This document shows, piece by piece, positions 16,089-23,977 of a stretch of DNA of 46,571 nt. The notes under the pieces are model-generated. The model searched no databases, was not told the DNA's origin, and worked only from the letters and a program-made list of their open reading frames with translations. The position numbers were made by a program, and so were the translations under genes. The stretch's first letter is position 1; each line of letters opens with the position of its first letter. The stretch is taken from assembly GCA_027452215.1 (NCBI GenBank), contig DAIDGQ010000044.1, forward strand, positions 1 through 46,571, in the 5' to 3' direction. Source of the stretch: Granulicella sp. (GTDB lineage Bacteria; Acidobacteriota; Terriglobia; Terriglobales; Acidobacteriaceae).

Positions 16089-16251
16089 CCGCCCTCCCCA
16101 GGAATGTGCGTGTCCCGAAACTTCCCTCAGTCACGCTGTTTGCAGCACGAAACATGGCTGAGACTGCATAAAATTCGCCCACATCCCCATTCCAGCCGCC
16201 ATCCAACGGAGCTATAATCGTCTTCGCAACACGACACACCCGGAGAACACC

Positions 16252-16560
16252 ATGAAGAAACTCGCAGCTCTTTCGATCCTCAGCATCTCGTTCCTCTCCG
16301 CCGGCGCCGCCATGGCTCAGTCCTTCACGGGCGTCGTCTCCGACGCAATGTGTGCCCAGGACGTAGCCAAGGCTTCCAAGCCCGAGCACGCCGCTTGTGC
16401 CAAAAAGTGCATTGGCATGGGCTCTCCCGCGGTCCTCATCGTCGGAACAACGGTATATAAGGTCGCCAACCCCGAAAAGCTCACTGCCTTCGCGGGTAAG
16501 ACCGTCACCGTTGACGGCAAACTCGACGCCGGCACCATCACCGTCGCCTCCGTCAAGTAG
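16252..16560 (+). CDS. Small secreted cysteine-containing protein, unknown function
   Basis: A 102-residue protein with a signal peptide ending A-A-M-A-Q near residue 23. The mature part begins F-T-G-V-V-S-D-A-M-C and has three more cysteines (A-A-C-A-K-K-C), then short beta strands (V-L-I-V-G-T-T-V-Y-K-V; V-T-V-D-G-K-L) suggesting a small OB-like fold. Similar small exported proteins are frequent in Acidobacteria. CGGAGAACACC upstream supports the ATG. Function unknown. Confidence 0.72.
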   Translation: MKKLAALSILSISFLSAGAAMAQSFTGVVSDAMCAQDVAKASKPEHAACAKKCIGMGSPAVLIVGTTVYKVANPEKLTAFAGKTVTVDGKLDAGTITVASVK

Positions 16561-16577
16561 CCTCCCCCCTCCCACCT

Positions 16578-16603
16578 CGCCCTATCGCTTCAGCGGTAGG
16601 GCG
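16578..16603. terminator. Hairpin between convergent genes
   Basis: CGCCCTA-T-CGC-TTCA-GCG-G-TAGGGCG forms a long, nearly perfect stem (the T-G pair wobbles in RNA). It lies between the end of the small secreted gene at 16560 and the stop of the convergent oxidoreductase gene at 16582. The T-run after it is weak (ATTGTCTT), so termination for the plus-strand gene is likely but not certain. Confidence 0.5.
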
Positions 16604-17694
16604 ATTGTCTTGCCCGTCTGCGCCGACTGCCTCGCCGCGTCCAGAATCTCCGCCACCACCACATTCGTCTTCAACCCCGACATACTGTCCCCCTCCTCCA
16701 CGCTCCCATCCAGCACCGCCTCCAGATAGTGCAGCGGATCATCATAAGGAGCCACTAACGGAGCCCCCTTTTCCACCGTCCCCTCCTCATCGTGCTCCTT
16801 CCTCACCTCGATCCGGCTGGAGTCGATCGCCTTCGCAAGCCCTTTCGTTCCATACACATCCATCTGCTTCAAACCGAACGGCCAGTCCCACGACGCCTGC
16901 ACAATCACCACCGCCTTCCGGTAATTCAACACGATATCCGCCTCATCATCCACAGCCGGATACACCTCCGGTTTCAGCCGCTTCGTCACCGCCGTAACCG
17001 ACAGCGGAGCCTCCCCCTTCATCATCCAAGTCATCAAATCCGGCCCATAACACCCAAAATCCGTCAGCGCCCCATCTCCATCCAGCTTCGGATCGGTCAG
17101 CCACTTCAGAAACTCCGGCTGCACCCCAATCTCCTTTGGCCCCTGGTGCCCGTCGCGAATCACCGCCTTCACCAAAGGCCCCAGCGATCCATCTGATAAC
17201 AAACGGTTTGCCTCCGTATTGCTGGGATACCAGCTGGTCTCAAAGTCCACCAGCACATGGATCTTCCCCCGCTCCGCCGCCCTCTGCATCGCCAGCGCAT
17301 CCTCATACGTGAAGGCCAGCGGCTTCTCCATCATCACGCTCACCCCCAGCCGGGCACACTCTTCCACCACCGCCCGATGCTCACTGGGAGGCGTAAACAC
17401 AAGCACTGCCTTGGGTTGCGCCTTTGCCACCATCTCCGCAATGCTCTTGAAGTGCAGGCTCGGCGCCAGGTGATACCGCGTCGCATATTTATCAAACAAA
17501 GCCTGATCCGGCTCCACAATCCCCACCACCTCTACATCCGGACGACTCATAATCCCGCCCGCCGGGGCCAGCGCCCCTCCATACAGGAACCCCGCGACAT
17601 GCCCATGCACCAGCCCCACAATCCCCACCTTCATCGGTGCCGCGGAAGCAACCGCAGAAAACGCAACAAACGCCAGCAAAACAAGCTTTTTCAT
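16582..17694 (-). CDS. Exported Gfo/Idh/MocA-family oxidoreductase
   Basis: A 370-residue protein with an N-terminal hydrophobic signal (K-K-L-V-L-L-A-F-V-A-F-S-A-V-A-S-A-A) directly before the Rossmann strand M-K-V-G-I-V-G-L-V-H-G-H. The family signature E-K-P-L-A-F-T is present near residue 123, and a substrate-domain stretch G-A-L-T-D-F-G-C-Y-G-P-D follows. Members oxidise or reduce sugars with NAD(P). The start at 17694 has GAGGA seven bases upstream; an ATG at 17700 is also possible. The internal methionine at K-V-G-I-V-G has no ribosome-binding site, so the signal seems genuine. No twin-arginine motif is seen. Substrate unknown. Confidence 0.8.
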   Translation of the reverse strand: MKKLVLLAFVAFSAVASAAPMKVGIVGLVHGHVAGFLYGGALAPAGGIMSRPDVEVVGIVEPDQALFDKYATRYHLAPSLHFKSIAEMVAKAQPKAVLVFTPPSEHRAVVEECARLGVSVMMEKPLAFTYEDALAMQRAAERGKIHVLVDFETSWYPSNTEANRLLSDGSLGPLVKAVIRDGHQGPKEIGVQPEFLKWLTDPKLDGDGALTDFGCYGPDLMTWMMKGEAPLSVTAVTKRLKPEVYPAVDDEADIVLNYRKAVVIVQASWDWPFGLKQMDVYGTKGLAKAIDSSRIEVRKEHDEEGTVEKGAPLVAPYDDPLHYLEAVLDGSVEEGDSMSGLKTNVVVAEILDAARQSAQTGKTIALPLKR

Positions 17695-17943
17695 CACCAT
17701 ATCCTCAACACCCAGCAGGGAAGTACGCTGACTTCACGCGCGCTAATACTACCCTGTGAAGCCTCGAGCCCACAAAGGCCTGCACGGGAACCGGCAATTC
17801 TCATCGCTTCCCGAGCGAGCCTGAACGAAGAATTGCACTGCATAATTATCCATAAACTTTTCATTATCAACTATTTACCGCAGATTCATCCAATCCGGAG
17901 CGACCTCAGGCAAACTAGAAACAGTGCATTACAAGGGCTCTTT

Positions 17944-18273
17944 ATGTTTCACAAGAATGTTTCAAAGCCAAATTTCCACTCTGATTCAGCGTCCACCGGC
18001 ATTCGCCTCGTCCCAACCCTCGCTCCTCCCGCGAAGGCGCCAGCCACCTCTTCCTCGCTCGATCTGCTGATCATCGCCTCACGCCGCTGTTCGGCCTTCT
18101 TCGCGGAAGCAGCCGTTCTGGTGCTGGTCTTCGGCATCCTCGATCTCTGCCTCCTCAAAGGCCATATCGAGCTCCACTGGATCATCGGAGCCCTGGCAAT
18201 CAGTCTGGGCCTTCTCGCCGCCAGCATCACCATGGACTTCACCGCCCATCGCTGGGTTAAGTCCCATCCCTAG
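17944..18273 (+). CDS. Small two-TM membrane protein, unknown function
   Basis: A 109-residue protein with a polar N-terminus of about 45 residues, two hydrophobic segments (about 57-75, A-E-A-A-V-L-V-L-V-F-G-I-L, and about 81-98, W-I-I-G-A-L-A-I-S-L-G-L-L) and a short polar end. The frame is open upstream, but ATG at 17944 gives a sensible start; the ribosome-binding site is weak. It stands alone between a divergent oxidoreductase gene and a beta-barrel gene. Function unknown. Confidence 0.6.
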   Translation: MFHKNVSKPNFHSDSASTGIRLVPTLAPPAKAPATSSSLDLLIIASRRCSAFFAEAAVLVLVFGILDLCLLKGHIELHWIIGALAISLGLLAASITMDFTAHRWVKSHP

Positions 18274-18440
18274 CGTCGCTCCGCCCGTATCCGACTGATT
18301 CTCCATGTACCTTTTGCCGATACACAGTAGACGGCAGGATTCCTGTGCGTCAACGCAAACATGTGGCCATCTTTTCGCGTCTAAGTTCTTGAATTCGGCT
18401 ACGATAGTCAACGAACCAGTGTGCCGATAAGGAGCAAGCC

Positions 18441-19262
18441 TTGAACCACGGTCTTCGTAGCACAATGCTGCTGTTCTTCTCACTCGCGGCTAGCTCCTTC
18501 GCTGGCGCCCAGGCTTTTCCGACTGCGACCCAGCCTCTGCAACTCTCCGCCTTTGGAGCGGCGACCGGAAACTACACCGGTCTTGCGGGAGGGAAGAACC
18601 TTGGCATCACCGCTGGTGTCGACCTCGGCTTCAAGCCCTTCTACCGCTTCTATCCCACCGCCGAGGTCCGCGGAACCTATCCCGTCGACGGGGGCCACAT
18701 CGACGCCCAGGAAAACATCCTCTTTGGCATCAAGATCGCCCGTTTCTACGGCCGCTATCACCCCTACGCCGACTTCCTCTTTGGCCGCGGCAAGATCAAC
18801 TACCAGAATGGTGGCTACCCGGACCCCACCGGCACGCTCCTCTATCTCGACACCGTCTCGAATGTCTTCTCTTACGGCGGAGGCCTCGATCTGGACCTCA
18901 CCGATCAGATCGCCTTCAAAGTCGATGCCCAGTTCCAGCAATATGCCACTCCTGTCACCACCAGCGGCCACATCTACTCCAAGCCCATCACCGTAGGCCT
19001 CGTCTACCGCTTCGACTTCAATCACCACATCCACTACGACTCCAACGGACAAGTCAAAGGCTACCGGCCTCCACCCGAGCCCAGATCCGCTCCCACATCG
19101 CCGCCAGCCCCCGAAAGCCCCACTCCCGATACCCCACCCGCGGCCTCATCCACTCCGCAGCCGCCCACATCCGACGCCCCGGCCCCAGCGAACAATGCGA
19201 CGCCCCAAAAGCCCTCTCCCGACACCCCGGCTCCGAACTCCACCACCCCGCAGCCTCAGTAG
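18441..19262 (+). CDS. Outer-membrane beta-barrel protein with Pro-rich tail
   Basis: A 273-residue protein with a signal peptide cleaved near F-A-G-A-Q (residue 24). Alternating beta-strand-like segments follow, typical of an OmpA/OmpW-like outer-membrane barrel (L-S-A-F-G-A-A-T-G; G-I-T-A-G-V-D-L-G-F; V-G-L-V-Y-R-F-D-F closing). After about residue 205 comes a tail of about 65 residues made almost only of P, A, S, T, which could span peptidoglycan. The TTG start at 18441 is supported by AAGGAG six bases upstream. Function unknown. Confidence 0.72.
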   Translation: MNHGLRSTMLLFFSLAASSFAGAQAFPTATQPLQLSAFGAATGNYTGLAGGKNLGITAGVDLGFKPFYRFYPTAEVRGTYPVDGGHIDAQENILFGIKIARFYGRYHPYADFLFGRGKINYQNGGYPDPTGTLLYLDTVSNVFSYGGGLDLDLTDQIAFKVDAQFQQYATPVTTSGHIYSKPITVGLVYRFDFNHHIHYDSNGQVKGYRPPPEPRSAPTSPPAPESPTPDTPPAASSTPQPPTSDAPAPANNATPQKPSPDTPAPNSTTPQPQ

Positions 19263-19567
19263 TGCTGCGTTACCTCGCGATGCCGCTCCACCCACCAGCA
19301 AGCTCCGTTGCCCCCCTGCGGGTAAAGTGACCTGCTGCAGGCAATCACGGCTGTCCCGTTCGGGTAATAGTCTTCCTTCCCGCCCTTCAACTCCGCCACG
19401 GTAAACATCTCCACCTCCACAGACCCCATTCCCCCGCCGCGAGCTACCCTCACCCTCCACGCCGCCCAGTCCAGCGGATACGCCAGTGCAGCAATCAGAA
19501 GCACCCCCGCAATCCCCCGCGACAGCCACTTGAACACGTACGCTTCGATTGCAAAACTCTCCGCCAC
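19256..19567 (-). CDS. Small membrane-anchored protein, unknown function
   Basis: A 103-residue protein with one hydrophobic segment (residues about 15-32) and a soluble end carrying C-S-R-S-L-Y-P-Q-G-G-N-G-A-C-W-W-V-E-R-H, a conserved-looking block with two cysteines. GTG at 19567 has AAGGGG six bases upstream. It overlaps the end of the convergent beta-barrel gene by 7 bases. I recognise it only as a small uncharacterised type seen in Acidobacteria. Confidence 0.6.
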   Translation of the reverse strand: MAESFAIEAYVFKWLSRGIAGVLLIAALAYPLDWAAWRVRVARGGGMGSVEVEMFTVAELKGGKEDYYPNGTAVIACSRSLYPQGGNGACWWVERHREVTQHY

Positions 19568-19623
19568 AGCGCACCCCTTTTGTCTAGCTCATCACTCCCA
19601 CAATCTCATCCGAGCCCGAAGCC

Positions 19624-20520
19624 CTACAAATTGAACAGTTCTCGCAGTCGCTTCGTCTGCGACCGGCTCACCGGAACTTCGGTCTGCTTACGGTCGTCCA
19701 TTCGAAGCTGGTAGCTCGATTTAAACCACGGCACCACCTCCCGAATATGCTGGATATTCACCATAAACGACCGGTGGACCCGCCAGAACTGCTCCGGATC
19801 CAGCTGATCCATCAACTCCTCCAGCGTCCTGCAATTCGAGTCGCCTTCCAGCGTCTTGGTCACCACCGAAATTCTCCCCTCGTCAATCGTTGCAAAACAC
19901 AGATCCTTCTGGTCGATCAGCAGCAGCCGGCTTTGTGCCCTCACCACCACCTTGCCTGACCTCCCCATCCCCGCGCTCGCCGTCGCGCCCGCCGTCCGTT
20001 CCTCGACCATTCGCAGCAGCGCATCCAGCTTCGCCTCCGCTCCTGCAACGCGTCTTGAAACCCTTCCCGTCAGCGCCGCACCCCCCATACCACCGCCGCT
20101 TGCGCTCTCCGAGCCCTCGGTAGCCAGTTCCGCCTCGCCACTCACTCGTTCGCGAACCTTTTCCAGGGTCCGCTGCACCCGCTTGCCATCGAACGGCTTC
20201 AGCAGATAGTCCACCGCGTTCACTTCAAACGCCTTCACGGCATACTGGTCGAACGCCGTCGCGAACACCACCTGCGGAAGTTTCAGCTTGCGATCCAGCG
20301 CGAGAACCTTCTTTAGCACCGCAAATCCATCGAGACCCGGCATCCGCACATCCAGAAAGATCACGTCCGGCTTATGCGTCCGTATCAGCTCGACAGCCTC
20401 AATCCCATTGGTCCCCTGCGCCAGCACGGACACATCCCCGGCCGCATCCAGCAGATACTGCAACTCCTGCCGCGCCAGGGGCTCGTCGTCGATAATCAGC
20501 GCCGTAAGAGGCATGGCCAT
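19624..20520 (-). CDS. LytTR-family response regulator
   Basis: DNA-binding response regulator of 298 residues. The receiver domain (about 6-125) has the acidic pair D-D-E-P, the phospho-acceptor Asp at about 57 in V-I-F-L-D-V-R-M-P-G, and K-P-F near the end. A low-complexity Gly/Ala/Ser linker (about 130-190) follows. The LytTR domain (about 195-298) shows F-W-R-V-H-R-S-F-M-V-N and closes with V-P-V-S-R-S-Q-T-K-R-L-R. No sensor kinase is visible next to it, so it is an orphan here. Targets are unknown. Start at 20520 or at 20514. Confidence 0.88.
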   Translation of the reverse strand: MAMPLTALIIDDEPLARQELQYLLDAAGDVSVLAQGTNGIEAVELIRTHKPDVIFLDVRMPGLDGFAVLKKVLALDRKLKLPQVVFATAFDQYAVKAFEVNAVDYLLKPFDGKRVQRTLEKVRERVSGEAELATEGSESASGGGMGGAALTGRVSRRVAGAEAKLDALLRMVEERTAGATASAGMGRSGKVVVRAQSRLLLIDQKDLCFATIDEGRISVVTKTLEGDSNCRTLEELMDQLDPEQFWRVHRSFMVNIQHIREVVPWFKSSYQLRMDDRKQTEVPVSRSQTKRLRELFNL

Positions 20521-20578
20521 CCGATCATTCTATTCTCGTAGAAGGGTTTGCATCACGCTCGACTCAGCGCGAGGCAGC

Positions 20579-21124
20579 CTAGTCGCCGTAGACGCGCAGC
20601 CGCGCAGGAGCCCCATCCGTCGCCAGGTCATGTCCGCACTGCGTGCAGAACACGTCTGTAATCTTCACGCCGCGATGGCACTCCCCGCACACCGGAGCCA
20701 TCTGGAACTGGCACTGCGGGCAGAAATGATACGTCGCCGCAATCGAAGTCGAGCAATTCGGGCACCGCGACAGCACCGGCTGCCGCAGCATAAAGTACAC
20801 CACCGCGCCGATCCCTCCCGGCAACACCACGCACACCAGCATCCACAGCCCAGCCGACATGCCGCGGCGTTTCACATCCCGGCTCACATATCCCAGCAGC
20901 AGCGCGTAGCTCGCCACCAGCGAACCCCACGCATACCCCATCATCAGCCGCAGCGGCAGCAGTTCGTGCTTGTGGTGCGGCATCACCACGTGGAAAATGT
21001 ACTGCATGCCGGCAAACAGGATGATCGCCAGCACCATCGACCAGCGAGGAATCATCTGCAACTCGTCATCGCCCAGCGAAGACGGGTCCTTCTGCCGCAA
21101 CACAGAATCGATCCACTGGCTCAT
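20579..21124 (-). CDS. Membrane protein with double zinc ribbon
   Basis: A 181-residue protein with three hydrophobic segments (about 28-46, 58-78 and 90-112; the last is similar to the PLD-nuclease N-terminal membrane unit). A cytosolic end follows with C-P-N-C, C-P-Q-C, C-G-E-C and C-T-Q-C pairs, i.e. two zinc ribbons. Start ATG 21124 overlaps the stop of the upstream gene (TAATG), so the two are coupled. It is the third gene of an operon headed by an ECF sigma factor. Function unknown; zinc-ribbon membrane proteins may sense or bind partners at the membrane. Confidence 0.72.
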   Translation of the reverse strand: MSQWIDSVLRQKDPSSLGDDELQMIPRWSMVLAIILFAGMQYIFHVVMPHHKHELLPLRLMMGYAWGSLVASYALLLGYVSRDVKRRGMSAGLWMLVCVVLPGGIGAVVYFMLRQPVLSRCPNCSTSIAATYHFCPQCQFQMAPVCGECHRGVKITDVFCTQCGHDLATDGAPARLRVYGD

Positions 21125-21498
21125 TACTGAACCTCCCCGCCGCCAGCGCGTCCGCGCCCGCGCTTGAACCACCACAGCCCCAGCACCATCGCCGTCACCG
21201 GCAGCGACCACAGCATCAGCACCAGCAACTGATCGCTCGCATCCGGCACGCCATTGGGAGTCAGCTCATAGCCGTCCATGATTCCCCAGATCGCGTAGCA
21301 CGTCACTAACATCAGAACCGAAATAATCGCCAGCGGAACCCACAGGCTGCGAGACTTCTGCTTCTGCTCCCGCAGCGTCAACGCCTGTTCCCGCACCACG
21401 CGATGCGTCCTGTTCACCACCACCGCACGAGCTCCGCCAACCCGTCCCGAGCCCTGCAATATTGCTGTTTCTTCCTCATTCTGACGAAGCGAGCTCAT
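21124..21498 (-). CDS. Two-TM membrane protein in ECF sigma operon
   Basis: A 124-residue protein with a polar, arginine-rich N-terminus (about 50 residues), two membrane segments (about 52-73 and 90-110) and a short Gly/Arg-rich end. It starts inside the stop codon of the ECF sigma gene (ATGA) and ends at the start of the zinc-ribbon gene. Its position, right after the sigma gene, is where an anti-sigma factor usually lies, but no zinc-binding anti-sigma motif is present. An anti-sigma role is a guess from position. Confidence 0.65.
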   Translation of the reverse strand: MSSLRQNEEETAILQGSGRVGGARAVVVNRTHRVVREQALTLREQKQKSRSLWVPLAIISVLMLVTCYAIWGIMDGYELTPNGVPDASDQLLVLMLWSLPVTAMVLGLWWFKRGRGRAGGGEVQ

Positions 21499-22139
21499 CC
21501 CCTCACCTCCACTTTGTCCGCGGCATCACCGCGCAACGTGCGAAGCTTCAACAGCTCCGGCTTCAACGCCGCCAACCCACGATACAGCCGTGATTTCACC
21601 GTCGACAACGGAGCCCGCGTCACCGTCGCAATCTCTTCCAGCGACATCTCCTCGTGGAAGCGAAGCGTCAAAACCTCGCGATAGGACGGCTCAAGTGTCT
21701 GCAGCACCGTCGCCACCTCGGAGGCATCCTCCCGCATCTCAAACTGCTCCAGCGGCGAAGGTCCATCCTGCACAATCTCGAACGGCCGCTCATCCTCGCC
21801 GCCCTCGCGCATCTCATCCAGCGACGCCATCGTCCGCTTGCGCGACAGGTCAATCACCAGGTTCCGCGCAATCGTAAAAATCCATGTGTCGAACCGCGCC
21901 TTGCCGTTGTACTGCGATCCCCTCCGCAGCACCCGAATCCATACTTCCTGGAACAAGTCCTCGGCCACTTCTCGCTTGCCCGTCAGGAACATCAAGTAGC
22001 GCATCAGACGGTGCTGATAGGTCTCGATCAGCTGGTCCATCAACTCCGGATCCTGCCGCTTCAGCCCACGGGCGATCGCAGCGTTCTCACGCTCAACCTG
22101 TTTGGCAGCCTCGGCGGTTAGGACGATTGGAGTTCTCAC
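21495..22139 (-). CDS. ECF RNA polymerase sigma factor
   Basis: Sigma-70 family factor of 214 residues with region 2 (about 35-100: Y-L-M-F-L-T-G-K-R-E-V-A-E-D-L-F-Q-E-V-W, then F-D-T-W-I-F-T-I-A-R-N) and region 4 (about 145-200: Y-R-E-V-L-T-L-R-F-H-E-E-M-S-L-E-E-I-A, then S-T-V-K-S-R-L-Y-R-G). Both are complete. Start ATG at 22139. It heads a coupled three-gene operon. A GGAAC-type promoter upstream suggests self-activation. Confidence 0.92.
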   Translation of the reverse strand: MRTPIVLTAEAAKQVERENAAIARGLKRQDPELMDQLIETYQHRLMRYLMFLTGKREVAEDLFQEVWIRVLRRGSQYNGKARFDTWIFTIARNLVIDLSRKRTMASLDEMREGGEDERPFEIVQDGPSPLEQFEMREDASEVATVLQTLEPSYREVLTLRFHEEMSLEEIATVTRAPLSTVKSRLYRGLAALKPELLKLRTLRGDAADKVEVRG

Positions 22140-22169
22140 GTGATAATGGACGTCGCTGTGTCAGGAAAA

Positions 22170-22192
22170 GACTCGGAGATTGCGAACGTTCC
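22170..22192 (-). promoter_or_regulatory. Candidate ECF-type promoter of the sigma operon
   Basis: On the minus strand GGAAC (complement of 22188-22192) is followed 15 bases later by GTC (22170-22172), close to the GGAAC-N16-GTC form recognised by many ECF sigma factors. It lies about 30 bases before the start codon of the sigma gene. Spacing is one base short of the usual, so this is tentative. Confidence 0.3.
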
Positions 22193-22416
22193 AGCTTAAT
22201 TGTACTTGCGGAAACCATCGTCTATCGAGTAATTCTCCCGCAATTTTGTAGCATTCCTGCGACCGTTCGTCCTCTCGTCACGGTCTTCAGACCGGCGTTG
22301 GAGCACAATAAAATGAGCATGTCGACGCTGGACCAACCTCGAGCCGCAGCCGGCTCCTTCCAGCGCTCCACCCGAAACGATCATGAATCGCAGCAATCCG
22401 CAGGAAAGTTGAACCC

Positions 22417-22785
22417 ATGAACCTCACCATCGCTCTCATCACCCTGGTAGTCGCCATCGTCCTCCTCACTCTCCTCAAGCGCCTCGGCCAGGTCTCGCCC
22501 GCCAGCGCCAAGGCCTATCTGGCCGGCGGAGCCCTCATCATCGACGTCCGCAGCCCCGGCGAGTTCGCCTCCGGCCATCTCCGCAACGCCATCAATATCC
22601 CCCTCGCCGAGATTGAAACCGCCGTTCCCCGCCGCGTCAAAGACAAAAGCAAGGTCCTTCTCCTCCACTGCCAAAGCGGTATGCGCAGCGGTGTCGCCAG
22701 CAAGAAGCTCAAGCGCCTCGGCTACGCCCACACCTACAACCTCGGCTCCTACAGCCGCGCCGCCCAACTCGTAGGCAGCAACTAG
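22417..22785 (+). CDS. Membrane-anchored rhodanese-like protein
   Basis: A 122-residue protein with an N-terminal membrane anchor (about 4-20) and one rhodanese domain (about 25-122). D-V-R-S-P-G-E-F near 43 and the active loop H-C-Q-S-G-M-R with catalytic Cys 85 are intact, so sulfur transfer is chemically possible. ATG 22417 follows AGGAAAGTTGAACCC. It is a short gene just before rlmB, on the same strand, with a 59-base gap. Confidence 0.85.
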   Translation: MNLTIALITLVVAIVLLTLLKRLGQVSPASAKAYLAGGALIIDVRSPGEFASGHLRNAINIPLAEIETAVPRRVKDKSKVLLLHCQSGMRSGVASKKLKRLGYAHTYNLGSYSRAAQLVGSN

Positions 22786-22844
22786 CCCCCTCCGAGGCCG
22801 CCGCGAAGCGCCCCCGCCGCCTGCGCAGGACTTACACTGGAACG

Positions 22845-23651
22845 ATGGATGTTTTGTACGGCCTGCACCCCGTCGAGGAGGCCCTCCGAGCCGGAACTCG
22901 ACCCCTCGACCACGTCAGCGTAGCCCGCGAGCGAGAGTCCCGTCGCGACCCTCGCATGGACGCTCTCCTCGAACTCTGCCGCGCCAAAGGGGTTCGCATC
23001 AGCACCGAGCCCCGCGACCAGCTCACCCGCCACTGCAAGACCGACGCCCACCAGGGCATCGTCGCCTTCGTCCGCGAGCGCAAGTTCCTCGCCCTCGAAG
23101 ACCTCCTCCAGCCTACCGCCGGCGCAAAATTTCTCCTTGCATTGGATGGAGTCGAAGACCCCCACAACCTCGGTGCCCTCCTCCGCTCCGCCGACGGAGC
23201 CGGAATCGACGGCGTGATCCTCCCCGAACGCCGCTCCGCACCGCTTAGCGCCGTGACCGCCAAGACCTCCGCCGGTGCCAGCGAGCACGTCCGCATCGCC
23301 CAGGTCGTCAACATCACCCGCGCCCTCGAGGCCATGAAGAAGCAGAACATCTGGATCGTCGGCCTCGACGAACGAGGAACCCCCGACTACACCGACTTCG
23401 ATTTCCGTCAGGACGTCTGCCTGGTCCTCGGCAGCGAGGGCTCCGGCCTCCACGACCTCGTCAAGCGCACCTGCGACCACCTCCTCCGCATCCCCATGGC
23501 CGGCAGCGTCAGCTCGCTCAACGTCTCCGTAGCCGGCGCCGTCGTCATGTACGAAGCCATGCGTCAGCGCCGCTCCCGGCAGGGAAGCCCCACCCTTCCC
23601 TCCGCCCCGGAGTCTAAACCAGCAAAGCCCCGCAAAGGCCTCGGCTCATGA
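22845..23651 (+). CDS. rlmB: 23S rRNA 2'-O-ribose methyltransferase RlmB (TrmH/SPOUT family)
   Basis: SPOUT methyltransferase of 268 residues that methylates a guanosine of 23S rRNA (G2251 in E. coli). The N-terminal substrate-binding part starts V-L-Y-G-L-H-P-V-E-E-A-L. The catalytic part has D-G-V-E-D-P-H-N-L-G-A-L-L-R-S-A near 100, V-L-G-S-E-G-S-G-L near 199 and the knot motif I-P-M-A-G-S-V-S-S-L-N-V-S near 220. All three SPOUT motifs are intact. The basic tail after 250 is extra. ATG 22845. Confidence 0.9.
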   Translation: MDVLYGLHPVEEALRAGTRPLDHVSVARERESRRDPRMDALLELCRAKGVRISTEPRDQLTRHCKTDAHQGIVAFVRERKFLALEDLLQPTAGAKFLLALDGVEDPHNLGALLRSADGAGIDGVILPERRSAPLSAVTAKTSAGASEHVRIAQVVNITRALEAMKKQNIWIVGLDERGTPDYTDFDFRQDVCLVLGSEGSGLHDLVKRTCDHLLRIPMAGSVSSLNVSVAGAVVMYEAMRQRRSRQGSPTLPSAPESKPAKPRKGLGS

Positions 23652-23681
23652 TTTGACGTCGTCCCTGCAATGATCCTCGCC

Positions 23682-23977
23682 TTTGTCGTGTCCTTGCACT
23701 TGCCCTTGTCCTTGCTTTTGCCGTTGCACTTGCCTTTGCCTTTCTTTCTGTCATTCCCGAAGGGAATCTGCTTCTTGCCTTTGCGCGTTCTACCGGACGA
23801 GCAGGGGCCCCAGGCCCCCGAACAAGCCCCGAACAAAATGGGCTTCAGCCCCGGGGCCCTTGTCGTTGCAAGTTCTTCCCTGTCATCCCGAGGCGCAGCC
23901 GAAGGACCTCCGCACTGGCCCTTTACCCCTGCTCCTGCTATTCTTTCCGCCATTCCCGAAGGGACCCGCTTCTTGCC
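23682..23977. repeat. Cluster of interspersed short repeats
   Basis: Three repeat kinds sit together. First is a degenerate CTTGCC-like hexamer run (23693-23740). Second is a pair of ATTCCCGAAGGG elements, each ending CTTCTTGCC (23753-23779 and 23952-23977). Third is a palindromic GC-rich element with GGGCTTCAGCCC (23838-23858), plus a TCATCCCGAGG-type element (23883 on). A related TTGCCCTTGC run and CATCCTTGAGCG element occur near 26172-26225. The frame is open through the cluster, but the encoded residues look like translated repeats, not protein. Confidence 0.6.

Noticed and set aside
19146..19574. Minus-strand frame overlapping the small 103-residue membrane gene
   Set aside because: Glycine-rich, no membrane or domain pattern; the other frame has a ribosome-binding site and conserved-looking block.
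23670..23972. N-terminal extension of the gluzincin-like gene
   Set aside because: Encoded residues come from hexamer runs and interspersed repeats; low-complexity Leu/Pro content and a better start at 23973.
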